Assembly: GCA_046350295.1 (NCBI GenBank)
Contig: JAXMAR010000072.1
Location: 1 to 22,196, forward strand
DNA from: JAXMAR01 sp046350295
Lineage (GTDB): Bacteria; Planctomycetota; Planctomycetia; Gemmatales; Gemmataceae
Reading direction: 5' to 3'
Length of the DNA: 22,196 bases
Of the stretch, positions 7,633 through 16,253 are shown one piece after another (position 1 is the stretch's first letter; each line of letters starts with the position of its first letter). The translations under genes were made by a program, and so were the position numbers. Below the pieces are notes generated by a model that saw only the letters and a program-made list of their open reading frames with translations, was not told where the DNA came from and did not search any database.

Positions 7633-7685
7633 GAGCCGGAAGCGTGAGCGACCGCCCTCAGGACCGTCGCTCACGCTTCCGGCTC
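7633..7685. repeat. Long perfect inverted repeat between the SDR and asnB genes
   Basis: Bases 7633-7652 are perfectly complementary to 7666-7685, giving a 20-base-pair stem with a 13-base loop (7653-7665). It starts 9 bases after the SDR stop and ends 21 bases before the asnB ATG. There is no T-tract, and the cassette appears to continue. The sequence resembles the dispersed GC-rich palindromes seen in Gemmata-type genomes (recollection, not checked). It could protect mRNA ends or dampen read-through. Confidence 0.75.
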
Positions 7686-7706
7686 CGAGGAGATTCCGAA
7701 GAAAAC

Positions 7707-9761
7707 ATGTGTGGTATCGCCGGCATCGTGAATCTCTCTGGCGCGGCGCCCGCCGACTCGGACGCGCTGCGCGCCATGGCCGATGCCATCTACCACCGCG
7801 GCCCGGATGAGGACGGCTACTTCTTCGGTCCCGGCCTGGCCCTCGCCAATCGCCGGCTGAGCATCGTCGGCCTCGCCGATGGACAGCAGCCGATCCATAA
7901 CGAGGACCGTTCCGTCAGCGTGGTCTTCAACGGCGAGTTGTTCGACTATCCGGAGGTTCGCGAACAGCTCAAGGGCCGCGGCCACGTCTTCCGCACCCAT
8001 TGCGACACCGAGCTTCTGCCGCACCTGTGGGAAGACCACCAGGAGGCGATGCTGCCGATGTTGCGCGGCCAGTTCGCCTTCGCTCTTTATGACGAGCGCC
8101 GGCGGCGGCTAACGCTGGCGCGCGATCGCTTCGGCATCTGTCCGCTCTACTGGACCCGGCGGCAAACGCCGCAAGGCGAGCTGTTTCTCTTTGCCTCCGA
8201 GATCAAGGCGCTGCTCGCTTCCGGCTACGTCGTTCCGCGCCCGGATCCGCGCGGTGTCAACCACGCCTTTACCTTTTTCGCTCTCCCCGGCGCTGTCACC
8301 TGCTTCCAGGGTGTCAACATTCTCCTGCCGGGGCGCTACCTGACCCTCGATCTCGGCGCCAGCCGGGTCGAAGAGAAGGTTTACTGGGAGATCGATTTCC
8401 CCGATCGGGGCGAGGAGGAGTGGCGCGACTTTCGCTGGCTTGGCTCAAACGCCCACGCCCGGACCGTCGATGAGTTCGAGGCGATCTTGCAGAAGGCCGT
8501 CGAGCGCCGGCTGCGGGCCGACGTTCCGGTCGTCTCCTACCTCTCCGGCGGCGTCGATTCGAGCGTCGTGGTCGCACTGGCCTGTCATCAGCGCGTGAAA
8601 GAAGGGAAGAAACCGATACCGACGTTCACCGTCTCGGTGCAGGATGAAGGATTCAACGAGCGCAGCGAAGCGGCTCAGGTGGCGCAGCACGTCGGGGCGC
8701 TGGAGAACTTCGTCGTCGATTGCGGGCGACAGGAGGTCCTCCAGACATATCCGGAGTTGATTCGGGCCGCGGAAGGGCCGGTGATCGACACGTCGTGTGC
8801 CGCCCTGTTGATGCTGGCGCGGAGTGTGCACGCCAAGGGCTACAAGGTGGCGCTGACGGGGGAAGGGGCCGACGAGTGGCTGGCCGGTTATCCATGGTAC
8901 AAGGTGCAAAAGCTGCTCGGGATGATGGACGTGATCCCCGGGCTGCCACTGAGCAACGTGGTGCGGCGCGCTTACCTGAAGCTGACCGGGGCGCCAAGCT
9001 ATTCGCGAGCGGCGATGCGGCGGGTGCTGGACGCCGTCGGCGGGCCAAACGCCTGGCTCAATATCTATGGCATGTTCAGCCTGTCCAAGCTGCGCTTTTT
9101 CAGCCGGGAGATGTGGGCCAAGCTAGGGGACCATTTGCCCTATGACGACCTGAAGCTGAACCTGGATCGAGCGCGCCGCTGGCATCGCCTCAACCGCTCG
9201 CTTTACCTCGGCGCCCGAGTGATGTTGCCCGGCCTCCTGCTCGCGTCCAAGGGAGACCGGGTGGCGATGAACTCCTCGGTCGAGACGCGCTATCCCTTCC
9301 TCGACGAGGACGTGTTCGATTTCCTCGCCAAGCTTCATCCGGTGTGGAAGATGCGCGGCATGCGCGACAAGCTCATCCTCCGCTATGTCGCCGATCGCTG
9401 GGTTCCCAAGAACATCGCCTGGCGGGCCAAAGCGATGTTCCGTGCCCCGCTCGACGGCTTCCACACCACGCGCTTACCGACCTTCGTCGACCAGCTTCTA
9501 AGCATGGAGTCACTCAAGAAAACCGGCTATTTCGACGCCGCCCTGGTCCACCACTGGCGCGACGCCTTCCGCGCGATGCGGGTCGGCAGTAACCAGCGCA
9601 CGATGATCGAGATGGGCCTGGTCGGCGTGGTAGCCACGCAGCTTTGGCACCATACTTTCATCGACGGAACCCTGGCCGACCTGCCCCACTGGACGCCTCC
9701 CCGCTCGCAGCGTAGGGAAGAGGGATTCCAGGCTCCCATCGTGGCAGCCGCAACGAGGTGA
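7707..9761 (+). CDS. asnB: Asparagine synthase-type glutamine amidotransferase (AsnB-like)
   Basis: A class II amidotransferase that takes ammonia from glutamine and transfers it, after ATP-dependent adenylation, to a carboxylate. The start is fixed by the essential N-terminal Cys: ATG 7707 gives MCGIAGIV with Cys2 exposed after Met removal. The glutaminase part shows RGPD (31-34), Arg50, FNGELFDY (74-81) and Asp100. The synthase part carries the ATP PP-loop SGGVDSS at 280-286. GEGADEW and the SVETRYPFLD region follow. At 684 residues it is longer than housekeeping AsnB (about 550) and closer in size to AsnB-like enzymes found in biosynthetic or surface-polymer clusters. The devC start is only 4 bases after its stop, so the two are surely co-transcribed. 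It may amidate an exported product instead of making free asparagine. Confidence 0.93.
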   Translation: MCGIAGIVNLSGAAPADSDALRAMADAIYHRGPDEDGYFFGPGLALANRRLSIVGLADGQQPIHNEDRSVSVVFNGELFDYPEVREQLKGRGHVFRTHCDTELLPHLWEDHQEAMLPMLRGQFAFALYDERRRRLTLARDRFGICPLYWTRRQTPQGELFLFASEIKALLASGYVVPRPDPRGVNHAFTFFALPGAVTCFQGVNILLPGRYLTLDLGASRVEEKVYWEIDFPDRGEEEWRDFRWLGSNAHARTVDEFEAILQKAVERRLRADVPVVSYLSGGVDSSVVVALACHQRVKEGKKPIPTFTVSVQDEGFNERSEAAQVAQHVGALENFVVDCGRQEVLQTYPELIRAAEGPVIDTSCAALLMLARSVHAKGYKVALTGEGADEWLAGYPWYKVQKLLGMMDVIPGLPLSNVVRRAYLKLTGAPSYSRAAMRRVLDAVGGPNAWLNIYGMFSLSKLRFFSREMWAKLGDHLPYDDLKLNLDRARRWHRLNRSLYLGARVMLPGLLLASKGDRVAMNSSVETRYPFLDEDVFDFLAKLHPVWKMRGMRDKLILRYVADRWVPKNIAWRAKAMFRAPLDGFHTTRLPTFVDQLLSMESLKKTGYFDAALVHHWRDAFRAMRVGSNQRTMIEMGLVGVVATQLWHHTFIDGTLADLPHWTPPRSQRREEGFQAPIVAAATR

Positions 9762-9765
9762 ACGG

Positions 9766-10881
9766 ATGTCCTATGCCCTGACGACCCTGTGGCACGAACG
9801 GCAGCGCTTCCTGCCCGGCATCCTTGCCGTCGCGTTCAGCGCCCTGTTGATCGCCCTTCAGTGTGGCCTCCTGCTCGGCTTGTTCTCCATCACCTCGATC
9901 CCGATCGACATGTCGAACGCCGACATCTGGGTCGGGCATCCCGAGGTGCCCAGCGTCGACCTGGGGCGTCCCATTCCGGAGTCCTGGATGTCCTATCTGG
10001 CCATGCCGGAGGTCGACCGGATCGAGCCTTTCATGGAGGGTTTTGCGTACTGGGACAAACCGACGGGCGGCATGGAGCTGTGCGTCGTCATTGGCTCCCG
10101 GCTCGGGCCGCAGGCGCTGGGGGCGATCAAGCAGCTTACACCGGAGCATCGAACGGCGCTGACCGAGTTAGGCTCCGTGGTGGTGGACCGGGGGGAGTTC
10201 GGCCGGCTGGGGCTCAGCAAGGTGGGGGACTACGCGGAGGTGGCGGGCCGCCGGGTCCGCGTGGTGGGAACCGTGACGGGGCTCAAAAGCCTCGCCGGTC
10301 CCTACATCTTTTGCTCGATCGAGACGTCGCAGATGCTCCTGCGGCCGCCGCAAGAACAGGTAACCTTCCTCCTGGCGAAACTGCGGCACAAGGGGGAAGC
10401 GAAAGAAGTGGTGGAGCGCCTGGAGGCCTATCCAAAGAAGATCGCCGCGTTCACGGCTGAGGATTTCTCCCTGCGCAGCCGGCTGCACTGGCTGCTCAAG
10501 ACCAAGGCGGGCGTCGCCTTGGGGCTGGCGGCGCTCCTGGGTCTTCTGGTCGGCGCCGTGGTGACCAGTCAGACGCTCTACGCGGCGACGGTTTCGCAGC
10601 TCAAGGAATACGCCGTGCTGCGGGCGATGGGCATCCCGCGCTGGCGGATGGCGCTATCGGTCCTGGCGCAATCGTTCTGGGTGGGCATCGCCGGCGTCGC
10701 CATCGCGCTGCCGATGATTTTCGGGCTTGCCGAGGTCGGCAACGAAGTGGGAGCGAAAATCCTACTGCCGATTCAGCTTCTGGCCGGCGCGGTCGTGGTG
10801 ACGATGACGATGGCCATGCTGTCCGGGCTGTGGGCATTGCGGAGTTTGCGTCTGGTAGAGCCGGTCAACCTGCTTCGATAG
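9766..10881 (+). CDS. devC: DevC-like ABC exporter permease (FtsX/MacB-type)
   Basis: This 371-residue inner-membrane protein has the four-helix MacB/FtsX layout. TM1 is at about 17-40, then comes a large periplasmic domain (45-240), and TM2-TM4 are at about 248-270, 298-320 and 335-357. The periplasmic start NADIWVG and the cytoplasmic coupling segment KEYAVLRAMGIPRW (280-293) are typical of DevC-family permeases. The ribosome-binding site (gaggtg) overlaps the end of asnB and the spacer is 4 bases, which means translational coupling. With the following ATPase and membrane-fusion protein it forms a DevBCA-type exporter. In cyanobacteria such exporters move glycolipids across the envelope. 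The cargo here is unknown. Confidence 0.88.
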   Translation: MSYALTTLWHERQRFLPGILAVAFSALLIALQCGLLLGLFSITSIPIDMSNADIWVGHPEVPSVDLGRPIPESWMSYLAMPEVDRIEPFMEGFAYWDKPTGGMELCVVIGSRLGPQALGAIKQLTPEHRTALTELGSVVVDRGEFGRLGLSKVGDYAEVAGRRVRVVGTVTGLKSLAGPYIFCSIETSQMLLRPPQEQVTFLLAKLRHKGEAKEVVERLEAYPKKIAAFTAEDFSLRSRLHWLLKTKAGVALGLAALLGLLVGAVVTSQTLYAATVSQLKEYAVLRAMGIPRWRMALSVLAQSFWVGIAGVAIALPMIFGLAEVGNEVGAKILLPIQLLAGAVVVTMTMAMLSGLWALRSLRLVEPVNLLR

Positions 10882-11075
10882 GTCGGCACAACGGCTTTGG
10901 CGAGCGCTCCGGGCCGCAATGCCCGAAGACAACAGGTGGGGCAATCTGGGAAAGCGCCGGGATATGAGTCGCTGTCGTCGTTAGCCGGTCCGAGATGCCG
11001 ACCAGGGAGACTTTGAGGACAATGACGCGCTCGCTTGACCTAACGCCAAGGGGAACAGGGAAAAAAGGGACGACC

Positions 11076-11903
11076 ATGGCCTCTGCCCCGAATATAATGA
11101 ACCTTTCGATGAAACCCGCCGAGGGACCGCTGCGCATGTTCACCGATGGGCCGACGTCCGAGCCGACCCTGAAAGCCTGGGGCCTCAACCGCACGTTCGG
11201 TTCGGGTGAAACGTTGACCACTGCGCTGCGTGATGTCAGTATCGAACTCCACGCCGGCCAACTCGTCCTCCTCATGGGGCCCTCGGGCAGCGGCAAGTCG
11301 ACTCTTCTCGCCGTCCTCTCGGGGTTGCTGCGGCCTGATTCCGGCAAAGTGATCGCCAACGGCCAGGACGTTTGGGCCCTGTCCCAGAGGCAGCAGGAGG
11401 CGTTCCGCCTCAAGTACTGCGGCTTCATTTTTCAAGGGTACAACCTCTTCCCTGCCCTGACCGCCCGGCAACAACTCGAAATGGTGCTGCGCTGGGGAGG
11501 CGGGCTTCCCTATCGGGAGTCGCGCGACCGCGCCACGCAAATGCTTGGCCTGCTTGGTCTTTCAAAAAAGGCCAACCTCCGGCCCGCACAGTTGTCCGGC
11601 GGCGAGAAGCAACGCGTCGCCATCGGCCGGGCCCTCATCAAAGATCCCATCTTCTGTTTCGCCGACGAACCGACAGCGGCTCTGGACTGGAAGCATGGCG
11701 AGCAGGTCATCGACCTGCTGCGGGCGGCGGCACACGACCACGGGTCGACCATCCTGGTTGTGGCCCACGATGCCCGCATGATCCCGCACGTCGACCGCGT
11801 GCTGCACCTGGAGGACGGCTGCCTGGTCGAAGGGACGGAGCGCCCGATCGCCGTCAGCGGCCATTCGGAACTGTCGGGTTATCAAGAGGAGCCTCTGCGA
11901 TGA
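11076..11903 (+). CDS. devA: DevA-like ABC exporter ATPase
   Basis: This is the nucleotide-binding subunit that powers the exporter. Counting from ATG 11076 it has 275 residues. Motifs are Walker A GPSGSGKST (68-76), Q-loop Gln120 in FIFQGYN, signature LSGGEKQR (173-180), Walker B FCFADEP (193-199), and switch His231. The subfamily is the LolD/MacB/DevA type. The start is uncertain. The frame is open from 10995, with ATGs at 11022 (GAGGAC upstream), 11076 (AGGGA upstream) and 11136 (GAGGGA upstream). A TATAAT at 11093-11098 would favour 11136 and a 255-residue protein. The gap of roughly 190-250 bases after devC is unusual for such a trio. The 3' end overlaps the next gene by ATGA. Confidence 0.9.
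   Translation: MASAPNIMNLSMKPAEGPLRMFTDGPTSEPTLKAWGLNRTFGSGETLTTALRDVSIELHAGQLVLLMGPSGSGKSTLLAVLSGLLRPDSGKVIANGQDVWALSQRQQEAFRLKYCGFIFQGYNLFPALTARQQLEMVLRWGGGLPYRESRDRATQMLGLLGLSKKANLRPAQLSGGEKQRVAIGRALIKDPIFCFADEPTAALDWKHGEQVIDLLRAAAHDHGSTILVVAHDARMIPHVDRVLHLEDGCLVEGTERPIAVSGHSELSGYQEEPLR
11093..11098 (+). promoter_or_regulatory. Consensus -10 hexamer TATAAT near the devA start
   Basis: A perfect TATAAT lies in an otherwise GC-rich stretch. No good -35 is found about 17 bases upstream. If used, transcripts would begin near 11105 and devA would start at ATG 11136, which has a well-placed GAGGGA at 11121-11126. Confidence 0.35.
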
Positions 11904-12952
11904 GCGAATCACGCCGCACCCACCGCTGGCCGTGGCTCCTGGGGATCCTCGTTCTCGCCGTATCCGCGATCGGCGCACGCTGGGCGTTACAGGGAAGCGA
12001 GGCGGACCACGCCAAGGACCCCAAGGAAACCGCGCCGCCGGGCATGATCGCCATCGGCTACGTCGATGTCGAGGCCGGAGTCGCTCACCTGCATCCGGCG
12101 CAGCAGGGGATCATTCTCTCGGTGGCGGAGGAAGGGAAGGACGTGGCGAAGGGCGCCGTGATCCTGCAACTCGATCCGACGCTGGCCCAGGGAAAACTCG
12201 CTGAGGCGCAGGCGGCGCTCGATGAAGCCAAGCAGAAGCTCGCGCAGGCGGAGAAGCTGCCGGAGCAGAATGAGCTGAAGAAGAAGCAGCAGGAGACGGC
12301 GATCGAGGAAGCGACGGTAGCACGCGACAAGGCCCAGGCCGCCTGGCAGTTCGCGAAGGAAGTCCAGATGGCGGGCAAGGCGACACTCGACCTCTTGCAG
12401 CAGGACGTCGAGAAAGCGAAGGTCGCCATCAAGCGCGAGCAGTACAAGCTCGATGAGTTGAAGCTCTACGAACCGGCTCAGGACCTCGCCCGAGCCAAGG
12501 CGGATGTCGACGCCAAGAAGGCCCAGCGCGACCAGGCCAAGTGGGCCCTCGATCAGTGCTCGCTCAAGGCCCCGGCCGACGGCACGGTCCTCCGCGTCAA
12601 CGTCCAGAAGGGAGAAGTCCTCGGCGCCAACCCGCCGCTTCCGGCCGTCGAGTTCGTGCCCAAGGGGCCACGCATTGTCCGCGCCGAGGTCCTCCAGGAA
12701 TGGGCCAGCAAGGTGCGCATCGGCCAGAAGGCGATCGTCCAGGATGACACCTTCAACGGGGAGAAGTACGAAGGCGAAGTCATCCGCCTTTCCCCCTGGT
12801 TTTCCAGAAAGCGCCATCCGGTCATCGAGCCGTTCATGATGAACGACGTCCGCACGATGGAGGCCCTCGTCAAGCTTCCCGAGAACCAGGACCTCCGCAT
12901 CGGCCAGCGCGTGCGTGTGCGTATTGTTCTGGACGAAATAGGGAAGAAGTGA
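11900..12952 (+). CDS. devB: DevB/HlyD-like membrane-fusion protein
   Basis: This periplasmic adaptor links the ABC exporter to an outer-membrane channel. The ATG at 11900 overlaps the devA stop (ATGA), so the 350-residue form is chosen over a much longer open frame. A basic N-terminus and one TM helix (about 11-29) anchor it. The lipoyl-like half GYVDVEAGVAHLHPAQQG (53-70) precedes a long Ala/Lys/Glu-rich coiled coil (about 95-235). The second lipoyl half LKAPADGTVLRV and a beta-barrel region follow. The segment MNDVRTMEALVKL near the C-terminus resembles the matching part of DevB proteins. No TolC-like gene is in the window, so the outer-membrane partner must be elsewhere. Confidence 0.87.
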   Translation: MSESRRTHRWPWLLGILVLAVSAIGARWALQGSEADHAKDPKETAPPGMIAIGYVDVEAGVAHLHPAQQGIILSVAEEGKDVAKGAVILQLDPTLAQGKLAEAQAALDEAKQKLAQAEKLPEQNELKKKQQETAIEEATVARDKAQAAWQFAKEVQMAGKATLDLLQQDVEKAKVAIKREQYKLDELKLYEPAQDLARAKADVDAKKAQRDQAKWALDQCSLKAPADGTVLRVNVQKGEVLGANPPLPAVEFVPKGPRIVRAEVLQEWASKVRIGQKAIVQDDTFNGEKYEGEVIRLSPWFSRKRHPVIEPFMMNDVRTMEALVKLPENQDLRIGQRVRVRIVLDEIGKK

Positions 12953-12992
12953 CTGCCACCGCGTAACGTCACACCCTGAGGTTGAGCGCAGG

Positions 12993-13307
12993 CTACTGGA
13001 CTCGAAGCCGGGTCAATGCTTCGCCGACGATTTGCAGCCCGCGCTGAACGTCCACCACGTCGATTGATATGTCGCTTTCGCTGAGAGCGACGGCCGTACC
13101 GCTGCCCGTGATCTTTCCCATCTGGGCCAACGCCTTCTTTAGCTCGTCCTCGATCGTGTAGCGTTCTCGCGGCTGCATTCCGGGCCTGAACACCACGAAT
13201 AGGGAACGCTTCGGGCCGCCATCGCCTGACGTCAGTTTCGCAAGCGGAACAGCGCGATCCTCGAAAGTCGCGAGAAGGCGAATGCCCTCATTGCTGCTGC
13301 GGCTCAT
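12993..13307 (-). CDS. Hypothetical 104-residue protein
   Basis: The frame from ATG 13307 to TAG at 12993-12995 has a possible ribosome-binding site (ggag) 10 bases upstream on the minus strand. The protein is soluble, with no signal peptide or membrane helix. It has alternating short strands and helices (KRSLFVVFRPGM, then RYTIEDELKKALAQMG, then SDISIDVVDVQRGLQIVGEAL), which suggests a small alpha/beta fold. No family is recognised. It is the first minus-strand gene after the convergent junction and lies 58 bases downstream of the WD40 gene, with which it may be co-transcribed. Confidence 0.65.
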   Translation of the reverse strand: MSRSSNEGIRLLATFEDRAVPLAKLTSGDGGPKRSLFVVFRPGMQPRERYTIEDELKKALAQMGKITGSGTAVALSESDISIDVVDVQRGLQIVGEALTRLRVQ

Positions 13308-13365
13308 CTAGCACCACTCCCTTCGAAGCTCGCCTTGAGTCGAAGTGGCGCTCCTCGATAAGGGT

Positions 13366-14391
13366 TTACCATTCGGGAATCTCCCACACCTTGAGTTCAC
13401 CCGACGTTCGATCGCCGCCTCCCACCGACGCGAGCAGTCTTCCATTTCTGCTGAAGGATACAGAGAAAATCCATCCGTTGTGTTCCTTGAGCACTGCTCG
13501 TGCCTTGCCGGTCGCCGTGTCCCAGAGTCTGATGGTCTTGTCGTGACTGCCCGAAGCCACGACCTTCCCATCGGGTCTGACCGCGACGGCGTGCACCCAT
13601 CCGTCGTGTCCCTTCAGGGTCGCCGTTTCCCGGGCTGTCATCGGATCCCACAGCTTGACAGTTCCGTCGCCGCTGCCAGAAGCGAGTACCCTTCCGTCCG
13701 CGCTAAACGAGACGGCGAACACGTCCTCTTTGTGCCCCGCAAGTGTCCCATGCGCTCGTTCCTTCTCCATGTTCCAAAGACTGATCTCGTGGTAATGTGT
13801 CCCTACCGCAAGCGTTTTCGTGTCCCCCTGAAACGCCACAGAGTGAGCCGTCACTCCTCCGCCTCGAAACGTCATACCGATCCCTCCGACTTTCTCCGAC
13901 TTGTCGACATCCCAGATGATAACCGCATGATTCTTCCCTCCTTGGCCGAAACCACTGGAGGCAAGCAGTCTGCCGTCATGACTGAAGGCCAATGATTCCA
14001 CGCCGCCAGGGCCGCTCGGTCCGATGAAGCTGTTCGCCACCGTGCCGCGTGGCAGTTCCCAGGTATTTACGCTCCCGTCCGCGCCGCCCGTCGCGAGCAG
14101 ATATCGACGAGGGTGGAAAGCGAGCGATCTGACCTGTCCCTTGTGGCCCTTTAGATCCAACTCAAGGGCGCGCGTGGTGATGTTCCACACCTTGACAGTG
14201 CCATCCCCGCTGGCGGCTGCCAACAGCTTGCCGTCGTGGCTGAACGAGACTGAGAATAGCATACACTTGACTTCGCGACCAAAAAGGAGCTTGGGCTCCT
14301 GCGCCGTGGATTCGCTGTTGATGATTCCCAGCAGAAAGAGAAACGCCAAGCAAGGCCGCCGCAATTCTCTGTTGAATATCCTAGGCCTCAT
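13366..14391 (-). CDS. Exported WD40-repeat beta-propeller protein
   Basis: The 341-residue protein starts with a basic stretch and hydrophobic core (RRPCLAFLFLLGI, 11-23) ending in STAQ at about 31, which looks like a Sec signal peptide. Seven WD40 repeats follow, with the WD-type tryptophans at 69, 111, 160, 206, 248, 290 and 336. This is the exact number for a complete seven-bladed propeller. Blades 5 and 6 are closest to consensus (GHxxxVxxVxFSxDGxxLASGSxDGTVKLWD). GGAG lies 8 bases before the ATG. The propeller is a protein-binding scaffold with no catalytic residues. Its base composition looks less GC-rich than its neighbours (by eye). It likely shares a transcript with the small gene downstream. 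Confidence 0.88.
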   Translation of the reverse strand: MRPRIFNRELRRPCLAFLFLLGIINSESTAQEPKLLFGREVKCMLFSVSFSHDGKLLAAASGDGTVKVWNITTRALELDLKGHKGQVRSLAFHPRRYLLATGGADGSVNTWELPRGTVANSFIGPSGPGGVESLAFSHDGRLLASSGFGQGGKNHAVIIWDVDKSEKVGGIGMTFRGGGVTAHSVAFQGDTKTLAVGTHYHEISLWNMEKERAHGTLAGHKEDVFAVSFSADGRVLASGSGDGTVKLWDPMTARETATLKGHDGWVHAVAVRPDGKVVASGSHDKTIRLWDTATGKARAVLKEHNGWIFSVSFSRNGRLLASVGGGDRTSGELKVWEIPEW

Positions 14392-14439
14392 CCGCGCGCT
14401 CCATTGAAGGAAAGGGAAGGCAGGTCTTGTCGCCGCGTA

Positions 14440-16110
14440 CTATCCCGTCACCGCCCCCTCCGACGCTGAATGTACCGTCCGCGCATACTTCGCCAGCACG
14501 CCGCGTTTCTCGCGGATCTCCGGCTTCACCCACGCCGCCTTGCGTTTGAGCAGTTCCGCCTCCGTCAGCGCCACCGATAGCTCCTTGCGGTCGGCGTCGA
14601 TCGTCACCTGGTCGCCGTTCTTGAGGAAGGCCAGTGGGCCGCCGGTCCAGGCCTCGGGGGCGACGTGGCCGACGACGAGGCCGCGGGTGCCGCCGGAGAA
14701 GCGGCCGTCCGTGATGAGGCCGATCTGCTCGCCGAGGCCCTGGCCGGAGAGGGCGGCGGTGACGGAGAGCATCTCGCGCATGCCGGGGCCGCCGACCGGC
14801 CCCTCGCCGCGGACGATGACGACGTCGCCCGGCTTGATGTCGCGTTTCTGGATGGCCTGGAAGCAAGCCTCTTCGCCGTCGAAGACCTTGGCCGGGCCGG
14901 TGATCGAGCGTTTCTTGAGGCCGGAGACCTTCGCCACCGCCCCTTCCGGCGCCAGGTTGCCCTTGAGGATGACGATGTGGCCGCGGGCGTGCATCGGGGC
15001 GTCCATCGGCTTGATGACCGTCTGCGGCCGCTTGTAGACCGAGTCGACTTCTTTCAGGTTCTCGGCCAGCGTCTTGCCAGTGACGGTAAGGCAGTCGCCA
15101 TGGAGCAGGTCGGCGTCGAGCAGGGCGCGCATGACCGCGGGCGTGCCGCCGACCTTGTGCAGGTCGAACATGACGTACTTGCCGGAGGGCTTGAGGTCGG
15201 CGAGGTCGGGGACCTTGTCGGCGAGGCGGTCGAAGTCGGCGAGGGACCATTCGACTTCCGCTTCGCGCGCGATCGCCATCAGGTGCAGGACGGCGTTGGT
15301 CGACCCGCCCAGGGCGAGGACGACGGTGTAGGCGTTCTCGAGCGCCTTGCGCGTGATGATGTCGCGCGGCTTGATGTTCTTCTCGATGAGCTTGACGAGT
15401 TGCTGGCCGGCGAGGAAGGTCTCGCGGTCCTTGGCGGCGGAGACGGCGGGGTAGCTGGCGTCGTAGGTGAGGGACATGCCCATCGCCTCGATGGCGCTCG
15501 ACATGGTATTGGCGGTGTACATGCCGCCGCAGCTGCCGGCGCCGGGGCAGGCCTCGCATTCGATGTGATGCACGCCCTTTTCGTCGAGCTTACCGGCCTG
15601 GAACTGGCCGACGGCTTCGAAGATGGAGACGATGTCGATATCGGCGCCGCCGGGGCCGGTGCCGGGGAGGATGGAGCCGCCGTAGACGAAGATGCTGGGG
15701 ATGTTGAGGCGGGCCATGCCCATCAGGCAGCCGGGCATGTTCTTGTCGCAGCCGCCGATGGCGAGGAGGCCGTCGTGGTTCATGCCTCCCGACACGACTT
15801 CGATGGAGTCGGCGATGACCTCGCGCGAGACGAGGCTGTAGCGCATGCCCTGGTGGCCCATCATGATGCCGTCGGTCGCGGTGGGCGCCCCGAAGCGCTG
15901 GCCGACGCCGCCGCCGGCGCGGATGCCTTCGAGGGCCTTGAGAGCGAGGCGGTCGAGGTGGACGTTGCACGGGGTGATGTCGCTTTGCAGGTTGGCGACG
16001 CCGATCATCGGGCGGTTGAAGTCGTCGTCGTGGAAGCCGACGGCGCGGAGCATGGCGCGGTTGGGAGCGCGTCCCATGCCTTCGGTGGTGAGCAGGCTGC
16101 GGCGGGCCAT
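14440..16110 (-). CDS. ilvD: Dihydroxy-acid dehydratase
   Basis: IlvD dehydrates 2,3-dihydroxy-isovalerate and its homologue in valine, leucine and isoleucine synthesis. The ATG at 16110 has AAGGAG 7 bases upstream and gives the normal N-terminus (LLTTEGMGRAPNRAML). The open frame above it is leader sequence and not protein. The 556-residue enzyme has the iron-sulfur cysteines Cys48 (PCNVH), Cys121 (GGCDKNMPG) and Cys194 (GAGSCGGMYTANTM). It also has the Mg2+ region TATDGI (77-82) and the active-site SGGTRG segment near the C-terminus. It stands apart from other ilv genes here, behind a structured leader and a broken Fic gene. Confidence 0.96.
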   Translation of the reverse strand: MARRSLLTTEGMGRAPNRAMLRAVGFHDDDFNRPMIGVANLQSDITPCNVHLDRLALKALEGIRAGGGVGQRFGAPTATDGIMMGHQGMRYSLVSREVIADSIEVVSGGMNHDGLLAIGGCDKNMPGCLMGMARLNIPSIFVYGGSILPGTGPGGADIDIVSIFEAVGQFQAGKLDEKGVHHIECEACPGAGSCGGMYTANTMSSAIEAMGMSLTYDASYPAVSAAKDRETFLAGQQLVKLIEKNIKPRDIITRKALENAYTVVLALGGSTNAVLHLMAIAREAEVEWSLADFDRLADKVPDLADLKPSGKYVMFDLHKVGGTPAVMRALLDADLLHGDCLTVTGKTLAENLKEVDSVYKRPQTVIKPMDAPMHARGHIVILKGNLAPEGAVAKVSGLKKRSITGPAKVFDGEEACFQAIQKRDIKPGDVVIVRGEGPVGGPGMREMLSVTAALSGQGLGEQIGLITDGRFSGGTRGLVVGHVAPEAWTGGPLAFLKNGDQVTIDADRKELSVALTEAELLKRKAAWVKPEIREKRGVLAKYARTVHSASEGAVTG

Positions 16111-16170
16111 TGAAGAGCTCCTTTCCGTTCCGTTTTTCTTCTCGTTAGGACGCGGCAGGAGACAAAATAC

Positions 16171-16253
16171 AAAAAACGGGTCACGCCGTTTAGCGGCCAA
16201 AGTCCCGAAGAAGGGCCTTCGGAGAGGATTAATTGCTTGATCCGAACGATGAG
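16171..16253 (-). promoter_or_regulatory. ilvD leader with attenuator-like features
   Basis: Read on the minus strand, a possible leader frame (ATG at 16307) contains the run LIVRIKQLIL (16253-16224), seven of ten residues being Leu, Ile or Val. It is followed by a hairpin ccgaag-6-cttcgg (16205-16222). Next come two overlapping stems that cannot both form: gccg/cggc (16185-16197) and aaacgg/ccgttt (16174-16191). The second runs straight into six T residues (16176-16171). This resembles an amino-acid attenuator. Against it, the leader frame has no stop before ilvD, and the stems are short. Confidence 0.35.

Noticed and set aside
11372..11899. Long N-terminal extension of the DevB frame
   Set aside because: It overlaps the devA gene in another frame, and the ATGA overlap at 11900 followed by a membrane anchor is a clear start.
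14665..16113. Long plus-strand open frame opposite ilvD
   Set aside because: It is the antisense shadow of a certain ilvD gene in GC-rich DNA. Its translation is repetitive Gly/Ala/Asp/Val without any motif.
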